Under the pieces are notes generated by a model, which ran no database searches, had not been told where the DNA came from, and saw only the letters and a list, made by a program, of their open reading frames with translations. A DNA stretch of 64,000 nucleotides, taken from contig NC_044573.1 in assembly GCF_901933205.1 (NCBI RefSeq), positions 31,865,493 through 31,929,492 of the forward strand, given 5' to 3'. How positions within the stretch are numbered: the first letter of the stretch is position 1; every line of letters starts with the position of its first letter. Origin of the DNA: Camarhynchus parvulus (Eukaryota > Chordata > Aves > Passeriformes > Thraupidae). A program made the position numbers and the translations under genes. This document shows positions 47,877-61,400 of the stretch, piece after piece.

Positions 47877-50800
47877 ATAGAAGCATTAATTGCTACTTAA
47901 GTGGGTAAATCTCTTTCTGGTGGCATGTCCAAGGGTCAAGCCAGTGACAGGTCAGGAGAAGAGGAACTAGTTTCATTGCTGACTCCCATTACTCCAGCTA
48001 GTAATGTGCCTTCTCATTTCTCAGCATGTAAAAAAAGGCTTTGGATGCTGGAAACTGTGAATTACTTGAAGATATATTAAAAAAACAGAAGATATTAATT
48101 TTATCAACCATAAGAGAAAGTTTATATTGGGTGCCCACAAAATTTATCTTTCCACTTTCTGAATGGAAACTGTTTCCTAATGACCCAAACTCAGTGCCGC
48201 CATAACTGGGTACAAAACAGTTGTATTCCATGAATTTCTGTCCCCACATTTTTGTGTAGTGTCAGTTTTTCTCAGAAAACAGAAAACTAAAATAACTGCT
48301 GAGATTTGAGCTTTTGGAAAGAAAGCTTACTGTGCAGTTCACACGTGTCTAGTCTGTTCTTTGTCTTCTCATTTCCTTTTAATGACACCTACTTCTCTCT
48401 GTCCTCCACACCTCCCTCTCACCTCCTTCTGTTCAACATCCTCATCTCCACTTCTGCCATCAATCATGTTCTACAGTCTACCAGTCTTTCTCCTTCCCTC
48501 AGTCCCTAAGGGACTGTGAATCCTCATGTTTGTGAATATCATGTCAAAAAGAAGCCCAAAACACACCAGTGCCACCTAACTTGTAATTTTGAAAACCTCA
48601 CTATTAACCTCTTGATAGAAAGGGAAATTTTGGTCATGAAATGTTGAGTTCTACTAGAGAGTAGGGAAAATGAGGAGGAGATGAAAAGAATGGTTTAAAT
48701 GGTTGTTTGTTGGTTCAAACTGAAAAACATACACAAGGAGATATTCTCTTTGAGTTCTTTGTCCAGAGCTCAGACAGGAGTTTCCTTTAAGAAATGGGGC
48801 ATAACTTTGTGGAGAAACGCAGCCAAGCCACTGTGCTGTTGGGGCCTCACTGCCTGCTAGGTGTCCCCCTGTAGTTCCATCACATGCAGGTCTGCTATGT
48901 CCCTCTCCTGTTCCTCTCCTTGTACTCCCTCGGGCTGCCGAAGCTGGAGGAACACCCATGGCAGCAGTCTGGGAGCGCTGGTTGGGGCTCCATGGGAAGG
49001 CACAGCAGCTGCCACTACGTTGGGATCATCTGACATTTAAAGGGTTGGGGGCCTCAGGCACTGAGCATGTGTTCTTGCTAGCCAAAGGAAACCTGAAACC
49101 TGCTGGCCAAGATGTATCTTACAATCTCCTTTTAACAAATTTATGGATAGCAATCATCTGAGGGTTTTCACTAGATTAATCTATTAACTTGTGAAACTAT
49201 CCATTTTAATGCAAGAATCTCAATTACATTAAGATTTTTATGTGGGTGCATCAGATGATTCCAAATGACTCAGCATCTTTTAACACAGTCATTCATCATG
49301 AATGCCTCAATGACATAACTGGTGCTATCATTTCTCCTGTTCAGAACTAAGTGTGGAAGGTTAAATTTGTTGCCTGACTTAATCACCCATAGGAAGTTTC
49401 TGACAGGGCCTGAAGTAAGAGACAGCTCTCTGAAGTGTTCTCTCACCTCTTTCATTAATCCATTCTGATTTCTTAGAAAAAAGGCGCAGCCAAACTTCAT
49501 GGAAGTAAAAATAAAATTATACTTAAAAACAAAAGTACAGAGATGAAGTGTTTCAGATAATGATAACAAAGGGGAAAGAGTCTGAGCCTAAACATGAGCG
49601 CCGTATTTGGAGTAAAAACCAATACCAAAAAAAGAAAAAGATTGATAATCTTTTTCAAGTATGTGTCTGTAGTGTCTATAGGTATCAACGTGCTGGTATG
49701 TAAGACCTCTCCAATATCAGACACTGTAACTTCTGATTTGGGTCGCTCACTCATTCTGAGTGACCTGACCTTGTGAGAAGATACTTTTTTGGTAGGTCAG
49801 GGTTGGAAGACAGGCAGGGTTGTTGTTTCGGATGTTGCTGACTCCTGCTCAGATGTTCCCCTACCCTCCCTATGGGCTAATGCCTTTCAGAACCATTGTG
49901 GTCTTATAAAAATCATCCTTGCTCTATTTGGAAAGGAAAACCATGTATCTAAGGCTTCCATAAAAAATTCATACAGGAGTTTACTGAAGGCTTGGTACCT
50001 GTGAGGTCCACCTTGAGTTATATTTGCATATAAAGGCCACACATAAAGCCAAGACCCAGCAAAAAATATTCTCATCTTGACACTCAGTCCTGACAAACTT
50101 CAAGCTCCTGTGTGAGATTTCTAATGCTGGTACAAAAAGCTCATGAGCCCAGTTCTTTGTTGGAAGACCAAATCCAGAGCCCTCCTGCCTAAACCTCAGT
50201 AAGAATCTCTGAAGAAACAAAGGTGCTGGAATAGATCTTGATGCTATTCCTGAAGGGCAGATGAGCGGTTTCTAAGGGAGCTGTGTCATGACGTTTCAGA
50301 TCAGTTACCTGCATCCTTTAGTGGCACTCCTTGTTAGCCATGGATATGTTCTGCAGTTCAGAAAGAAGTTACTGCAGACGGACTTATGCATACACATGGA
50401 GCAAGGTACGAACTATAGGCACCGTATACATGCATGCCTGCTGTTCCAAAAGTTCTGTCACTTGACCCACACAGAATATTTTTAAACTTTAGTTTTTGGC
50501 TGATAAGTATTTCAATTTTGGTTTTTTGCTGAGAGAACCTCTTTTTTTTATTTTATTTTTCAGCAGGAAGGCAAATCATCTTTGAATACTGCCAAATATA
50601 ACAAACATCTACAGATGGGTTGGTCTGCAGCTGGAGGCTTTAACTTCGTAGTATTTATTTGAAATATCAAAGCCAGCAGAGCAAGGCTAAAACATAGTGG
50701 GCACAATTCACAGTGTTTTGGCTCTTGAGCAAATAGCAGTTGAACTTAGAGGTTGGGGTTTTTTTCTTGCTGAAATGGAATTTATGCAGATGTGCTTTGC

Positions 50801-51644
50801 ACTAAATTCATTAACAATTACATCCTGGTGCGGTTTTCACATTTTTGTAAGGGATCTGCATAAGCACTAATTAGATCTAAAACAATGTTACTGTGCAAAT
50901 TACAGTGCTGATTGTTCAAGTCGCCTTACATTCTGCATCTGCTTTGCGACGATGATAACATAGGTGCACACAGTACAAATGCCAGCTTTTTATATTTAGT
51001 AGGACTATTTATTTAAAAGACAGCATTGAACTGATAATGTTACAGTTTAAATATCTTGGAGATGCTTTTAGGTAATATTGTAAAGTAAAATAAATACTAA
51101 TGCTAATAAGTTGCATAAATTAATTGCCATTTCATTAGTCATGAGTGATCTTCTCTGAGGCAAATCCACATTCCATTTGGCAACAAGTACCAACTGGGTA
51201 TAGCTAAATGAAAGAAGTGCTTTGCAAAGACTGCATTTGTACTTGAATGGGAGGAGGACAAGAGCAAACATCTCAGTTCTACTGCTTCAAACCGTGGAAG
51301 TGAAATCTCTGACTCGCTTATTCAGCTTTGCTTCCAGATAACACGGGGCAGTGAGAGTTTACCAGGAGTGCAATCTATCTTTAAGGAAACACTAGCACTT
51401 CAGTATGTTGGTCCCCACTCCACCTGTAATGCCCCCGAGTGTGATAAGGCAGCATTAAGCTTTAAAGCCACTTCAAAGATAAAACTTTAAATTCAGTCAT
51501 TATGCTGCTCTCTTTATTAATTTCAGTGCAAGCTGAAAAAGTGGTACAATAGGATGGGGTTTGAGGTGCCATGGTGACATTCATGTATGCAATGATTGTG
51601 ATATTGTCTAGCCAAAATCACCCTATATGACAGGAGGAGTCATA
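47877..51644. other. Noncoding DNA, no element recognised
   Basis: A pyrimidine-rich tract occurs at about 48355-48510. Open frames up to 101 codons (48654-48959 minus) have no motif. The part from 50760 to 51520 reads like conserved noncoding DNA (see findings), but this cannot be shown without alignment. Confidence 0.45.
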
Positions 51645-51836
51645 TAGGTTTGTCATGCATTGGAAGGGGCTGCTGAGGGAAGTGGTTGGATCACCATCCC
51701 TGGAGGTATTTAAAAGGTGTGTAGCTATGGCACTTAGGGACGCAGTTTAGTGGTGGAGCTGGCAGCATGGGGCTGATGTTTGGTCTCGTTGATCTTAAGG
51801 GTCCTTTTCCAATCTCAGTGATTCTGTGATTCTGTC
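51645..51836 (+). mobile_element. CR1 LINE, truncated 3' end
   Basis: Recognisable in order: 'gcattggaaggggctgctgagggaagtggttggatcaccatccctggaggtatttaaaagg', 'tgtagctatggcacttagggacgcagtttagtggtgga', 'gatcttaagggtccttttccaatctc' and the terminal 'attctgtgattctgt' ending near 51836. This is the normal CR1 3' order. The copy is 5'-truncated, about 190 bases long, and has substitutions throughout. Confidence 0.95.
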
Positions 51837-52764
51837 ACAAAGATCTAGCCTCCCAGCAGCTTTACGTTCCCTGAGAGCACTAACCAAGCAAACAGATGTT
51901 CCAGCAGTGTCCTGGTATGCCTGCCTCTCCCAGCCTTCCTCACAGGTGGAAGCAGTGCCACAAGAGCAGCACACGTGTGTGAACTCGAAGGCATTATACT
52001 CACATTCACCACCCTAATCATAATTATCTGTAAGAGCAAGAGTTTTTCCCTGATCAGTCGAAGCCTTTGGGAGGGGCAGAGTAATCTGCAAGAAATTTCC
52101 CAGTTTATGTCCTGTACAAAAGAAGCCAGAAAGAAGTCATCATTTAGGAGAAGCAAGGGCTTCCCATTACAGCTCCTAGAGCATGAAGGATATCTCTTCT
52201 TACCAGGTTTTCTACAGCTCCAAAGGGAAAATAGGGTGAGTAGAAAAACATGAGGTTTTACCTTTTATAGTAAATGCTGGAGCATTTACTTGGTGAGCAG
52301 ACCAAGAGAATTACCAGAGGGACTTAGGCAGGAGCTATGCCTTACCCCGGGAGATCCACAGGCTAGAAATGGAAGTAACACATCTGCCGACGCCTAACAA
52401 TATTCCTGGTTCCCTGTGTGTTCCTACTTATGCTTGAGCATTTCTGTCCATTTACCCATTCTACCCTTTCTTGAACAAATAAATTTAATTTTCATCTAAC
52501 TTATAGATTTATACACTTCATATCAGGAACGACAAAGTAGAATAGGACCCTTCTGCCTGGAAAAGAAAGAGAGATTACAAGAGTAAAGACAAAAAAAAGG
52601 AATGGTGTAAACAGGGTGAATATGGGTGGATTGTTTATAGTCTCTTTTGAAGCAAGACTATACTCTTACATGGCAGGTCAAAATACATGAAAGAAGATTC
52701 TGCACCTTGACACATAGCATGTGGTTTAGCTAGAGATGGTCTGCTACAGGAGGCTGAAATTTAT
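51837..52764. other. Noncoding DNA, nothing recognised
   Basis: Chance frames up to 103 codons on minus (51845-52156), overlapping a 92-codon plus frame (51975-52253), without motifs. Confidence 0.45.
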
Positions 52765-53022
52765 GCAGGCTTAAGAAGAAACTGGACAAAATCATAGAGG
52801 AAAAAATCCACTGAAGACTCCAAGATACCACCTTTGGCTCAGAAGATCGCTGAGTTGCAAATTTCTGGAGGCTGGGTGACTGTTACAGGGGGATGTCTCA
52901 CTACCTGCCTCTCTTGCTCTTATAGGCTTGCCATAACAAATTTTGGTCACTGCTCAGTGCAGAATATTTATTGAGATGGACACTTGATCTGACACAGCAT
53001 GGCTCTTCTCATGTCCATCACA
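52765..53022 (+). mobile_element. Ancient CR1-type LINE 3' end (turtle/crocodile-like)
   Basis: The order of blocks matches the 3' UTR of older sauropsid CR1 families: 'ttaagaagaaactggacaaaatcatagagga', then 'ggctgggtgactgttacagggggatgtctcac', then 'ttggtcactgctcagtgcagaatattta', then 'gatggacacttgatctgacacagcatggctcttctcatgtcc' at 52976-53017. The last block corresponds to the familiar 'gatggaccattggtctgacccagtatggc...cttatgtt' ending. It is far more diverged than the three avian-type CR1 fragments of this window that are long enough to judge (21.4, 51.6 and 58.3 kb), consistent with insertion before the bird radiation. The 5' edge is approximate. Confidence 0.8.
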
Positions 53023-56000
53023 CCCTCTGTCAGTCACTGAACTTACACTACTGAACGTCAAATATTCACGGTGTGTGATGACTCCTGTCCCACCTCCCCA
53101 GACACATACTTTAGGCATAAAAACCAGGCATTGTGTTGAACATCCCGTGGAGAGGATTCATGCAGCCTATTCCAAATACTTCTGCAAGATCTACGTTGCT
53201 CAGCAGCTAGTCTCTGCTTCGTTTCCCTTATGGAAATGGCAAGACGGGATGTCCTGTCCTGACCTCAAGCTGGGCAGGGCTGCAGACCACAGGTCTAATG
53301 AAGACACTTAAGGGGAGTACCTCCCTCTTTACTGATAAGAAAGAGAGTTTGGGCAGATATTTTTATCAAATTAAAATTAGTATTAATGGATAGCCCTCTG
53401 TCTTATATTTAGAGCTGACTTAAATGCCTGGATCCTGCAGACTTTCATGAGCAGGGCTATCAACATGCCTAATTTCCTTGGGTTTAGGCCCTGCAATCAC
53501 ATCCAAATCTTATATGTATTTTTGACAAGTAAGAAGTTGGAGTAATATTAAAAATAAAATTATATATAGGACTCTGCTTAAATGGTAGGCACTTTTCTGC
53601 TTATTTTATAAAAATGCAGTAGTCTCCTAAATTTAATTAAGCCAGTCTGAGGGCATGATGAAAGGGTTCTTTAACATAAAAGACTTTGAAGTTTCTAGAA
53701 AAGAGTGAGGTATATAACTCTGAATAAGGGAATCCCATAAGATTTCTCTGTGCTGAAATTAAAGTGCAAGCTCTTACCTCAAGGATGCTATTTCCATCAT
53801 CTCCAGGGTATTATTAGCTTTCGCAGCACATGCCGCTGTGAGTTACACAGCATTTCCCACACAGGCCGAAAGGACAGAGAGAGAAAGAAAGGAAGAGGAT
53901 GCAAATAATCCATAGGAATATGTTGATGTAAAGGCTGGGGTTATGTGCATCATGGTCTCTCTACCCATGCACTGGAAGACATTTTTACTGTGTGGTCTCA
54001 CCTCCCACCTTAAACACAGGCCAGCTATTCTTTCCTTCATTTCACAATTCACACTAGGTCAGCTCTAGCAGGGAGATAAATTCTGGTTTCTCACATGTCA
54101 CATTTAGCCACTTTTCAAGTTCTGAGATTCCAGCAGCTGCTTGCCTTTAATCAAGAAGATACTCAGAAGTCTGATTTTTCCAGTACATTATTGATGCATT
54201 GCCAAATACTTGAGGAATCTATCACTTAATTCTCTGTCAGATCCTCTTCGGGAGCTGCCCTACATAAAATACATTAGTTGCTTCCCTAAGTAGTAGTTAT
54301 CTGATAAGGTAACTGAAAGGTTGTGGTTTAAATCTGCATGATGACATGTGCTCTTGTGTTCTTTTTGGTTTTCCTATTTTAAACCCTCCTGCTTACATAA
54401 TGAAATTGCATCCTTCACACAATTTTTGGTACTCACCCCATGCAAATCTATGGGTTTGGCTCTCTGGGGAGGAGAACTGAAGCTGCTGGCAGTTTGGTAT
54501 TTTGTCGTATGTTCTGATTGCTGGTATCACACCTTGACAAACCTGGAAGGTGAGAAGCAGAGTCTTCCCTACTACATGGGGCACATTTATGGTCCAAGAC
54601 TCCCACAGCTGCTCCTGACTTGCCTTATGTAAAACTTACCAATTTCTGGGGGATTATCCTAGCTCAAGAAATGCCTAATTATTGTAACAGCATTGGGGTG
54701 CTTTCACCGGCTCCCTGGAAAAATCCAGTTATTACCATCAAGCAGCAACAGCGGGCACATATTGCAAGGTGGCAGAGCTCTTGTGTCATGAATGCAATAG
54801 AGAAACATTTGCCTCCAGCTCAGACACATTCTGTCAGAGCATCCTCGACGCATCTCTCCCGAGGAGTCAGATCCGACACTTGGGATGGCTGGCTGTCTAC
54901 TCATCCACCCACTTCTTCTCAGGGTTTCTCTTTGCCTAGCAGGAGTGGGTACAGGGTTCACTGAGAACCCTGAAAGTAGGCTATTAAGTGACCTAGATTA
55001 TTGCGGGGGGTGCTATTTCTGTGCTTCCCGGCCTGTGTGCTTATGTTAGTCCCTTTGTCTCTGGGGCAGTCTCTACCTAGCAGGAAATCTGGTAGGGCAG
55101 TGGAAGATGTGTTAGGGAGAGCAGTCTGTCTGGAGAGAGGAGAGAAGATAATGGTGAATAAAAATAATGGACCCGAGAAATAACTGAAATACAAAAAATG
55201 TGGTTGAAATCCAATCCTTTCTTATGTTTGTGGCTTAACATGTGTCAGTTGGCACATTAACAGTAGCATATGGGTTGCTCTGATGTGAGTTACTGCATAC
55301 AGTATGTTATGTTCAGGTCTAAAATGTGTAATTCTTTTGGATTAGTGTTGGCAGATTTCAGTGTGCAGCGTACAGTAAATGTTCATAAATTAAATATATT
55401 CATAAGCTTTTCTGTGGAGCTTATTGCTGTCTGATCTGAGAACCTCCCAAGCAGCTCTGCAGAGAACAGCACTGGTAACTGGAGCCTCCTTTACCAAGGT
55501 CAGGGATGCTACAGGGTGTCTGCTGAGGGCAGAGCCTAGACCACATCTGAGTCCCAGCCCACGACCAGATCATTCTTCTTGAGGTTCCAATAGGGAAACA
55601 CCCAGGTCACTAAAGAACACACAGGCTTGCTGGTGAGTTGGTGGCAGGTAATGCAGACTTAATACTTTCCAGCATGCCCTTCCTCTTTGCACAACAATTG
55701 AAGCAGAGTGCCTTCATTTCCTTGCAGCTCATCTCACCATTCTCACAAAACCAGTCTGAACACAGAGGATGCTGTCTGAGACCGTCAACTTCTATGGAGC
55801 ATACCAACAAGATATCACATTCCACGTGAGCTCTGTCCAGCAGGACAGGAATCTTTGTTTCTCCAGAAGTGAGGTGGCTGGGCTAGGTCTTGCTTCCTGG
55901 CTCCCAGCCCAGTGAGGGTTGGCAGGTGGCAGGGTGTGGGTGCACTCACCCACCCTGGCTGAGTAAGGTCTTGAAGAAAGAAACAGCAATGTTCCAGCAT

Positions 56001-57254
56001 CTAATGTTTTTTAAATAAAGGAACAGAGGTAAATTCTGTATTTCTTTAGAGCTGATTTTAGAAGAGTCTCTTTGTTCATTCCTTTCCCTGAAATTATTAG
56101 TAGCCCCATTTTCTTGGCAAAGTGGGAAAGTTCTGGCTGTGGTCAGTTCTTTGGCTGTGGTCAGGAAAACAAAATCTTTGGCAGATAATATCTTGAATGC
56201 ACAACACTATTGCTCAGCCTTGAGAAATGCTTGTTCATTGAGTTGGGGCAAGGAATAATTTTTAGAGATGTGCTCAATGTTTTTTCAGCCTCTTGCTGAA
56301 ATCGGTCAATTTGACTTTTGTGCTTGGAAAAAGGATGTGACTTCTTGTAAAGCTGGCTGCTAGTAAGGACTGACACACAAGAAACCTCTGCATCATGGTA
56401 TTTCTAGCATTTTATGATTACTAGAGACAAAATAAGACAAACCACTGGATAAAAGGCTGGAAATAATTTTTGTTAGCATGAAAATACAATCTAATAATGA
56501 AAAGCAACCACAGAAATCTGCACAAAGTACTAAAATCAAGCATTTTGTCCTGGTGCTGGGCCACAGTCCAGCCTCTCCACTAAGAGCTGCCCTGATGGAC
56601 ATGAGCCCCCTGGTCATACAGGAGACCTGGAAGATGTGCTCACCTGTCCTGGAGCCAGGTGCCTAAGCCCAGGACAGTGCCAGTGTCTGAGGAGAGTAAG
56701 CAAAGAGAGAAAATGGTAAATCTCCCACTTGGGCTGCTGGGCACTGCTGTACTCAGGGGCTGCAAGTGGCCCCACCTCCTGAGAGTGGTCCAGGTGAGGC
56801 TGTGGTTGATCAGGACATGCCCATTTCCATGATCCTCAGGACACAGAGCACTGTAGCATTCAGCCATCCCTCTGCATCCTCAGCTGCATCAATGCAGCAA
56901 GGACAGCCCTGTGGCAGCTGTGGTAAACATACAAGACAAAAAGGAGGGGAAAAAAACCCCCACCCAATAAATCAGTTCTTGAAAATGTGCTGTGTAACCA
57001 ATATTGTCAGTACTGATGTAAATCCTGTGCATCAGGTATGAAGACGGCAGTGGGTAAGGTTATGCAGCTTGATAGTCTGCTTGCTTTCCTCCAGTGCTCT
57101 GGTTTTTGGCAGAGTTTGTTTATATTTCTACAGTGACTAAATGCATGCTTTTCTTCTGAATCCCCCCTGTACCTGTTCATCCCCAAAGCCTCACTGTGAC
57201 TGTCTTAACAGCTTTGAAAACAGATTTCTCACTTCAGGTTCTTCTCTTTATCTC
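53023..57254. other. Noncoding DNA, nothing firm recognised
   Basis: Overlapping chance frames up to 114 codons (54620-54964 plus). A 'ctggatcctgcagact...ggccctgcaatc' stretch at about 53428-53500 may be another ancient MITE scrap. A short imperfect tandem duplication of 'tggctgtggtcag' lies at 56133-56164. No gene or CR1 end was recognised. Confidence 0.45.
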
Positions 57255-57372
57255 AAAAAAAAAAACCAAAACAAAACAAAACCAAAAAAAAACCAAAAAA
57301 AACCAAAAAAAAAACCCAAAAAAACCCAACCAAAACCAAATCCAAACTCAAAAAAACCCCCAACACAACAAT
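57255..57372. repeat. A/C low-complexity tract
   Basis: Runs of A interrupted by C, CC or CCC (AAACC, AAAACCC) for about 118 bases. Open frames across it are poly-K/N/Q/P artefacts. It is a tract of the same kind as 47738-47876. Confidence 0.9.
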
Positions 57373-58344
57373 GAGTTTTTGACAATGAAATGTGGGTTTT
57401 CTTGGGAATTTTTAAGAAGGAAAAAGAAGATCCCTTTTGCTAATATTAGCAGTCAATAACTAAAACCTACTTATCCATATGAAGTCAGACAATTATGCAG
57501 CCAATGGCTGACATAAATAGTGTAGACAGGGCTAGTTTTTAAACCCATGGCCCACCACCTAGGTTTCAATCCCCTTTAAACAGGAACCAAGCTATAGTAT
57601 CTCAAAAAAAGTGGGTGTGATTGAAGGGGAGAAGAATTATTACCCCAAAACAGGCAAGCGAAAGAATAAGGTGTACCTGCAGAGCATCTACTGCATTGCA
57701 TGGCATACGATGGCTTTGTTAAACAGGGAGTCAGCTCCAGCTTTTCTTCTTCCTCAAAGGGATGGAGAGGGAGGGTGAAGCGAAAATGACTGGGAAGACG
57801 TGGGAAGCACGTCTGTGGGGCAGCTTGGCTCCCTGCCTGGACACAGGGAAAATGTCAAACCCCCTGGGCTGAGGAAGCTTTTGTTTGTTATGGGTTTTGC
57901 TTGTTTTACCTAGTTTTAATTGCAGAAGGTCTCCCCAGGCAAACATACCTTCCTGCCTGCTGATGTGGTTTGTTCCTGCTTGGTTATCTCCTCATCCAAC
58001 ACCTGCTGTATCCTCAGGAGTGGGTGGAAGCCAGTGGGCACAGAGGAAGCAGCTCCAGCACCTCCTTCAGAGCTGGGATGCACAAAGTTATCAGGAAACA
58101 GGCAGCCTTTGCTTTCTGACAGTCATTCTTGCTACTGCTCATTGCTGGGTGGACTTAAGTAACACTGACCAGCTCCTGACAGACACCCAAAGCAGCAAGG
58201 GGCCTTTGGAAAGGAAGTGCAAGCACAGTGAGTTGGCACCTTCTCTCATTTTCAGGTTTTCTCCCAGTCTCCAAATGAGGCTTCACTTGCCCCTCACTGC
58301 TGACATTCACGAAGCTCACCTCCTCCATCCTAAGGGTAAGTCTT
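57373..58344. other. Noncoding DNA with one long chance frame
   Basis: The plus frame 57885-58358 (157 codons) begins with a hydrophobic stretch that could pass for a signal peptide (M-L-W-V-L-L-V-L). The rest has no domain, and its last residues are read from the CR1 element that starts at about 58345. It is therefore probably not a gene. Confidence 0.45.
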
Positions 58345-58472
58345 CCATGCCAGGTTAGATGGGCTCTAAGGAACCTGCTCTAGTGGAAGGTGTCCCTGCC
58401 CATGGCAGAGTGACTGGAACTGGGTGATCTTTAGGGTCCATTCCAGCCCAAGCCATTCTGTGATGCTGTGAT
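58345..58472 (+). mobile_element. CR1 LINE, truncated 3' end
   Basis: 'tgccaggttagatgggctctaaggaacctgctctagtggaaggtgtccctgcccatggcagag' leads into 'ggaactgggtgatctttagggtccattccagcccaagccattctgtgatgctgtgatgg'. This is a classic avian CR1 3' end with the terminal octamer-type repeat. It is about 130 bases, 5'-truncated and moderately diverged. Confidence 0.95.
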
Positions 58473-61400
58473 GGTCATTTCTTACTGATGTGAATGGACC
58501 GGGCTCATGAGACACAGGGCTAGCATCAGCAGCCATATAAACTGCATTTGGGTGAATCTTACCTGCCTGTTGGGAGTCTGGTGGCTACAGCAGTAGATGC
58601 CCTTGCACTTCACCCCTTAGCTCTGGGGAGGAGCTGCAAAAACAGCACCCAAAAGCCTCTGCACCCCTACAAACCCAGTTTTGAACTGTTGTGTAAAAGT
58701 GCGACATGCAACGCCAACAACCACAGCCCGCTCCCACATTTGCCTGAGAGCACCCATTTCTTGCAGTTGCATCACTTCCTCAGGGTTAGATGTGACTTCA
58801 AATTGTGACATAGGAGCAAAACATCCCAGTGACACCAAACCCAGAACAGACCAGATAAACTGCTGGTGGCTCTGCAGTAAGTTCCTGTAACTCTGTGTAC
58901 ATAACTGAGGCTAAATAGCAAAGAGCTCATAAACCAGAGAAGAAGTTACAAATGCTAACAGGCTTGGAAAGCTTAATTTTGGAGGAAATACTAAAGAGAA
59001 AAGTAGAAAACTGCTATCAGTCCATTAAATTTAGGGCATAAGCCTGATACTGTTTGAAAATATATATGGGTAAGAGAAAAAAGAACAGGCACTCTTGATT
59101 CAGCAAGCCCAGACTAGTGTTATGACACTAACAGAAAGCAGTAATTTCACAGAAAAATTGGTAAACCCCATGTTATTTTTACTTATGAAATCATCTAACA
59201 AAGATCCAGTACTTTAGAGTGGACAAAACACCCAAAATGGAATAATCCTCCATCTGCTGTAAGAGGGTTGGGAGGATTGAATACAGCTCTATTTCATTAC
59301 TCAAACAGCTGAAAAACAAATTAAGTTTTTGCTGAATTATTCGAACTATAATACTCCATTTCTACTACTTTCGACTTCTCAGAAATTCCTTCTCTGGATT
59401 GAAGCCTGGGATGATTGCTAAACCAAAACAACTTGTTTGTCTGAAACCTGAACAAACCTTTCTTTTTGTCAGTCAAGACAACTGGAGGAAAATAGGGACT
59501 TTTGCTGGTACACATGTAAGTGCATTCACACCAAAAGTGGTTGAAATGAGAAGCAAAAAGGTCTTCTGATGTGCAAGCATGGCAGCATTTTTGGTGGGGT
59601 GTGTCTCTTAGAAGAAAGCGCTGGGTGCCTGTTTAAAGCTCACAGATGTTTCATCAGGTGCCCATGCAAGACATTAAAGCAGAGCCAAGAGATTTGTGTG
59701 GATATACTGAGGGGAAAAGAAAGAATGATCATTTTATGGGGATGATTTCCCATATAAGAGAGAGTGGGTAGCACTGACACAGAGGACTGGAGTATCAGCA
59801 AAGGTCATGAAGCACATGTGTGTTCACAGGCAAATTTACAGGGCAGAATAAGCATTTGTGGATGAGGATGCAAAACATACAGCTCTTGCTTATGGTATCG
59901 TGGTTTCAGGATTTTAGCCTCTGAGAAAGACCTTAGGTATGGCTGCATTTTTCCCCCCTTCCCTTGAAAGAAGGGAAGAAACTTGGGTCAATTTGTGATG
60001 AGGTAAGGGAACAGATTAAGTCTACAGTGGGTTTTCTCTCCCCTCCTTTTCTCCTGAGTGGCATAAAAAGGAGCCTCCATATTCCTCTCCCACATGCTGT
60101 CCTGAATTTCTCTCCTTTCCTCAACACTTAACTTTTTCTTGGAATGCCTTTACGTGCCAGATGACAGCAAGTTACTGTGCTAATTGCTTTATTCTTCAAT
60201 AAGGACATTTACTATACCAAACTCCTACAATACTTATGTGTAAATTAGAATTTGGCCTTGGAACAGCCCTCTTTCAACAATTAAATAGCTTTCTTGAATG
60301 GATAGCTTTATAGATTAAAAAGGCTTTGTCTTGGATAGATTTTTTTTCCTTTTTCTTTCTTTCTTCAGCACTAAGGGTGCCTGTTTTCACCCTGACCAGC
60401 CAAGAGAAAACTAATAAGTCTCACAAAATTGCTCTTGTTTATGAATAAATCTGAATCCAGATCTATTCCATAGATGTGGAATTACAGAGCCTGGGTACAA
60501 ACTCCCTTCTTTAAATCACAGTGATTTTCAAATACATAAGCTGAAGTTTTAGACAAATATTTATCAACCTGTCAGCTATTCTGAACAGGGTTACAGCTGC
60601 AGGGGAGCACTGAGAGCCATGGGGAATAAAAGAGGAACTTACCACTTAGCTCTTTTTGCCCAGAGAAGAAATGATAATTTTAGTTATACTTTGCTCGCTT
60701 ACAACAATAAAAACAAAACGAAGCCACAGAAGAAAACTGTCATGTTACACCCCTTCCATCTGGCCTGTGCTACACACCCACATATCCCGTCATTCTACAA
60801 ATTAATCTTTCACACATTTTTAACAAAAAAAAGTGTTAATGTTATAGAAGAGAAAATAAGGTAAACACAGAGCTGTGTAAAAATACATTAACATTAAAAT
60901 ATGGTGGCAGTTATGGATTTTCTTAATTGAATAGGAGAGTAAATATTCACATCAAATCAATGCCAATGGCATGCAAATTAAAGCTACATTAGGGCAGCCT
61001 TGATATAGGCATTACCATTTTTGACACTTCTGTGATTTAAAATAATGTGCAGACTTTATTCGTTAATTTTTTCCTCCCTTTTTTATGATATTTTGGAGTG
61101 GGTAATTTGCCATTACAGAGCAAAATCCTTCTCCTGTGCCCTCTTATGTTACCCTATCTTATTTTCTTCTCCTGCCTGGATGGTCCTGTGAACACTGGCT
61201 CAATTTAATTTGGGGTTAATGTTGAACCCTCCCTGTAGCAGGACAGACCTCTTTGAGGAGCTGCCCTCAGGCCATATCTGACCCCCCAACAGAAGCCAAT
61301 AACCTGTTGAGACAGCCTGAGGAAAGGAGCCTTTGATTCACCATGCCAGCTCCCTTTCCTAGCTCTGCACCTACCTCTCCCCCGAGATCTTTATCCGTGG

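Noticed and set aside
57885..58358. 157-codon plus frame with a hydrophobic N-terminus
   Set aside because: It runs into the CR1 element at its C-terminal end and has no domain. The signal-peptide look comes from a T/G-rich start.
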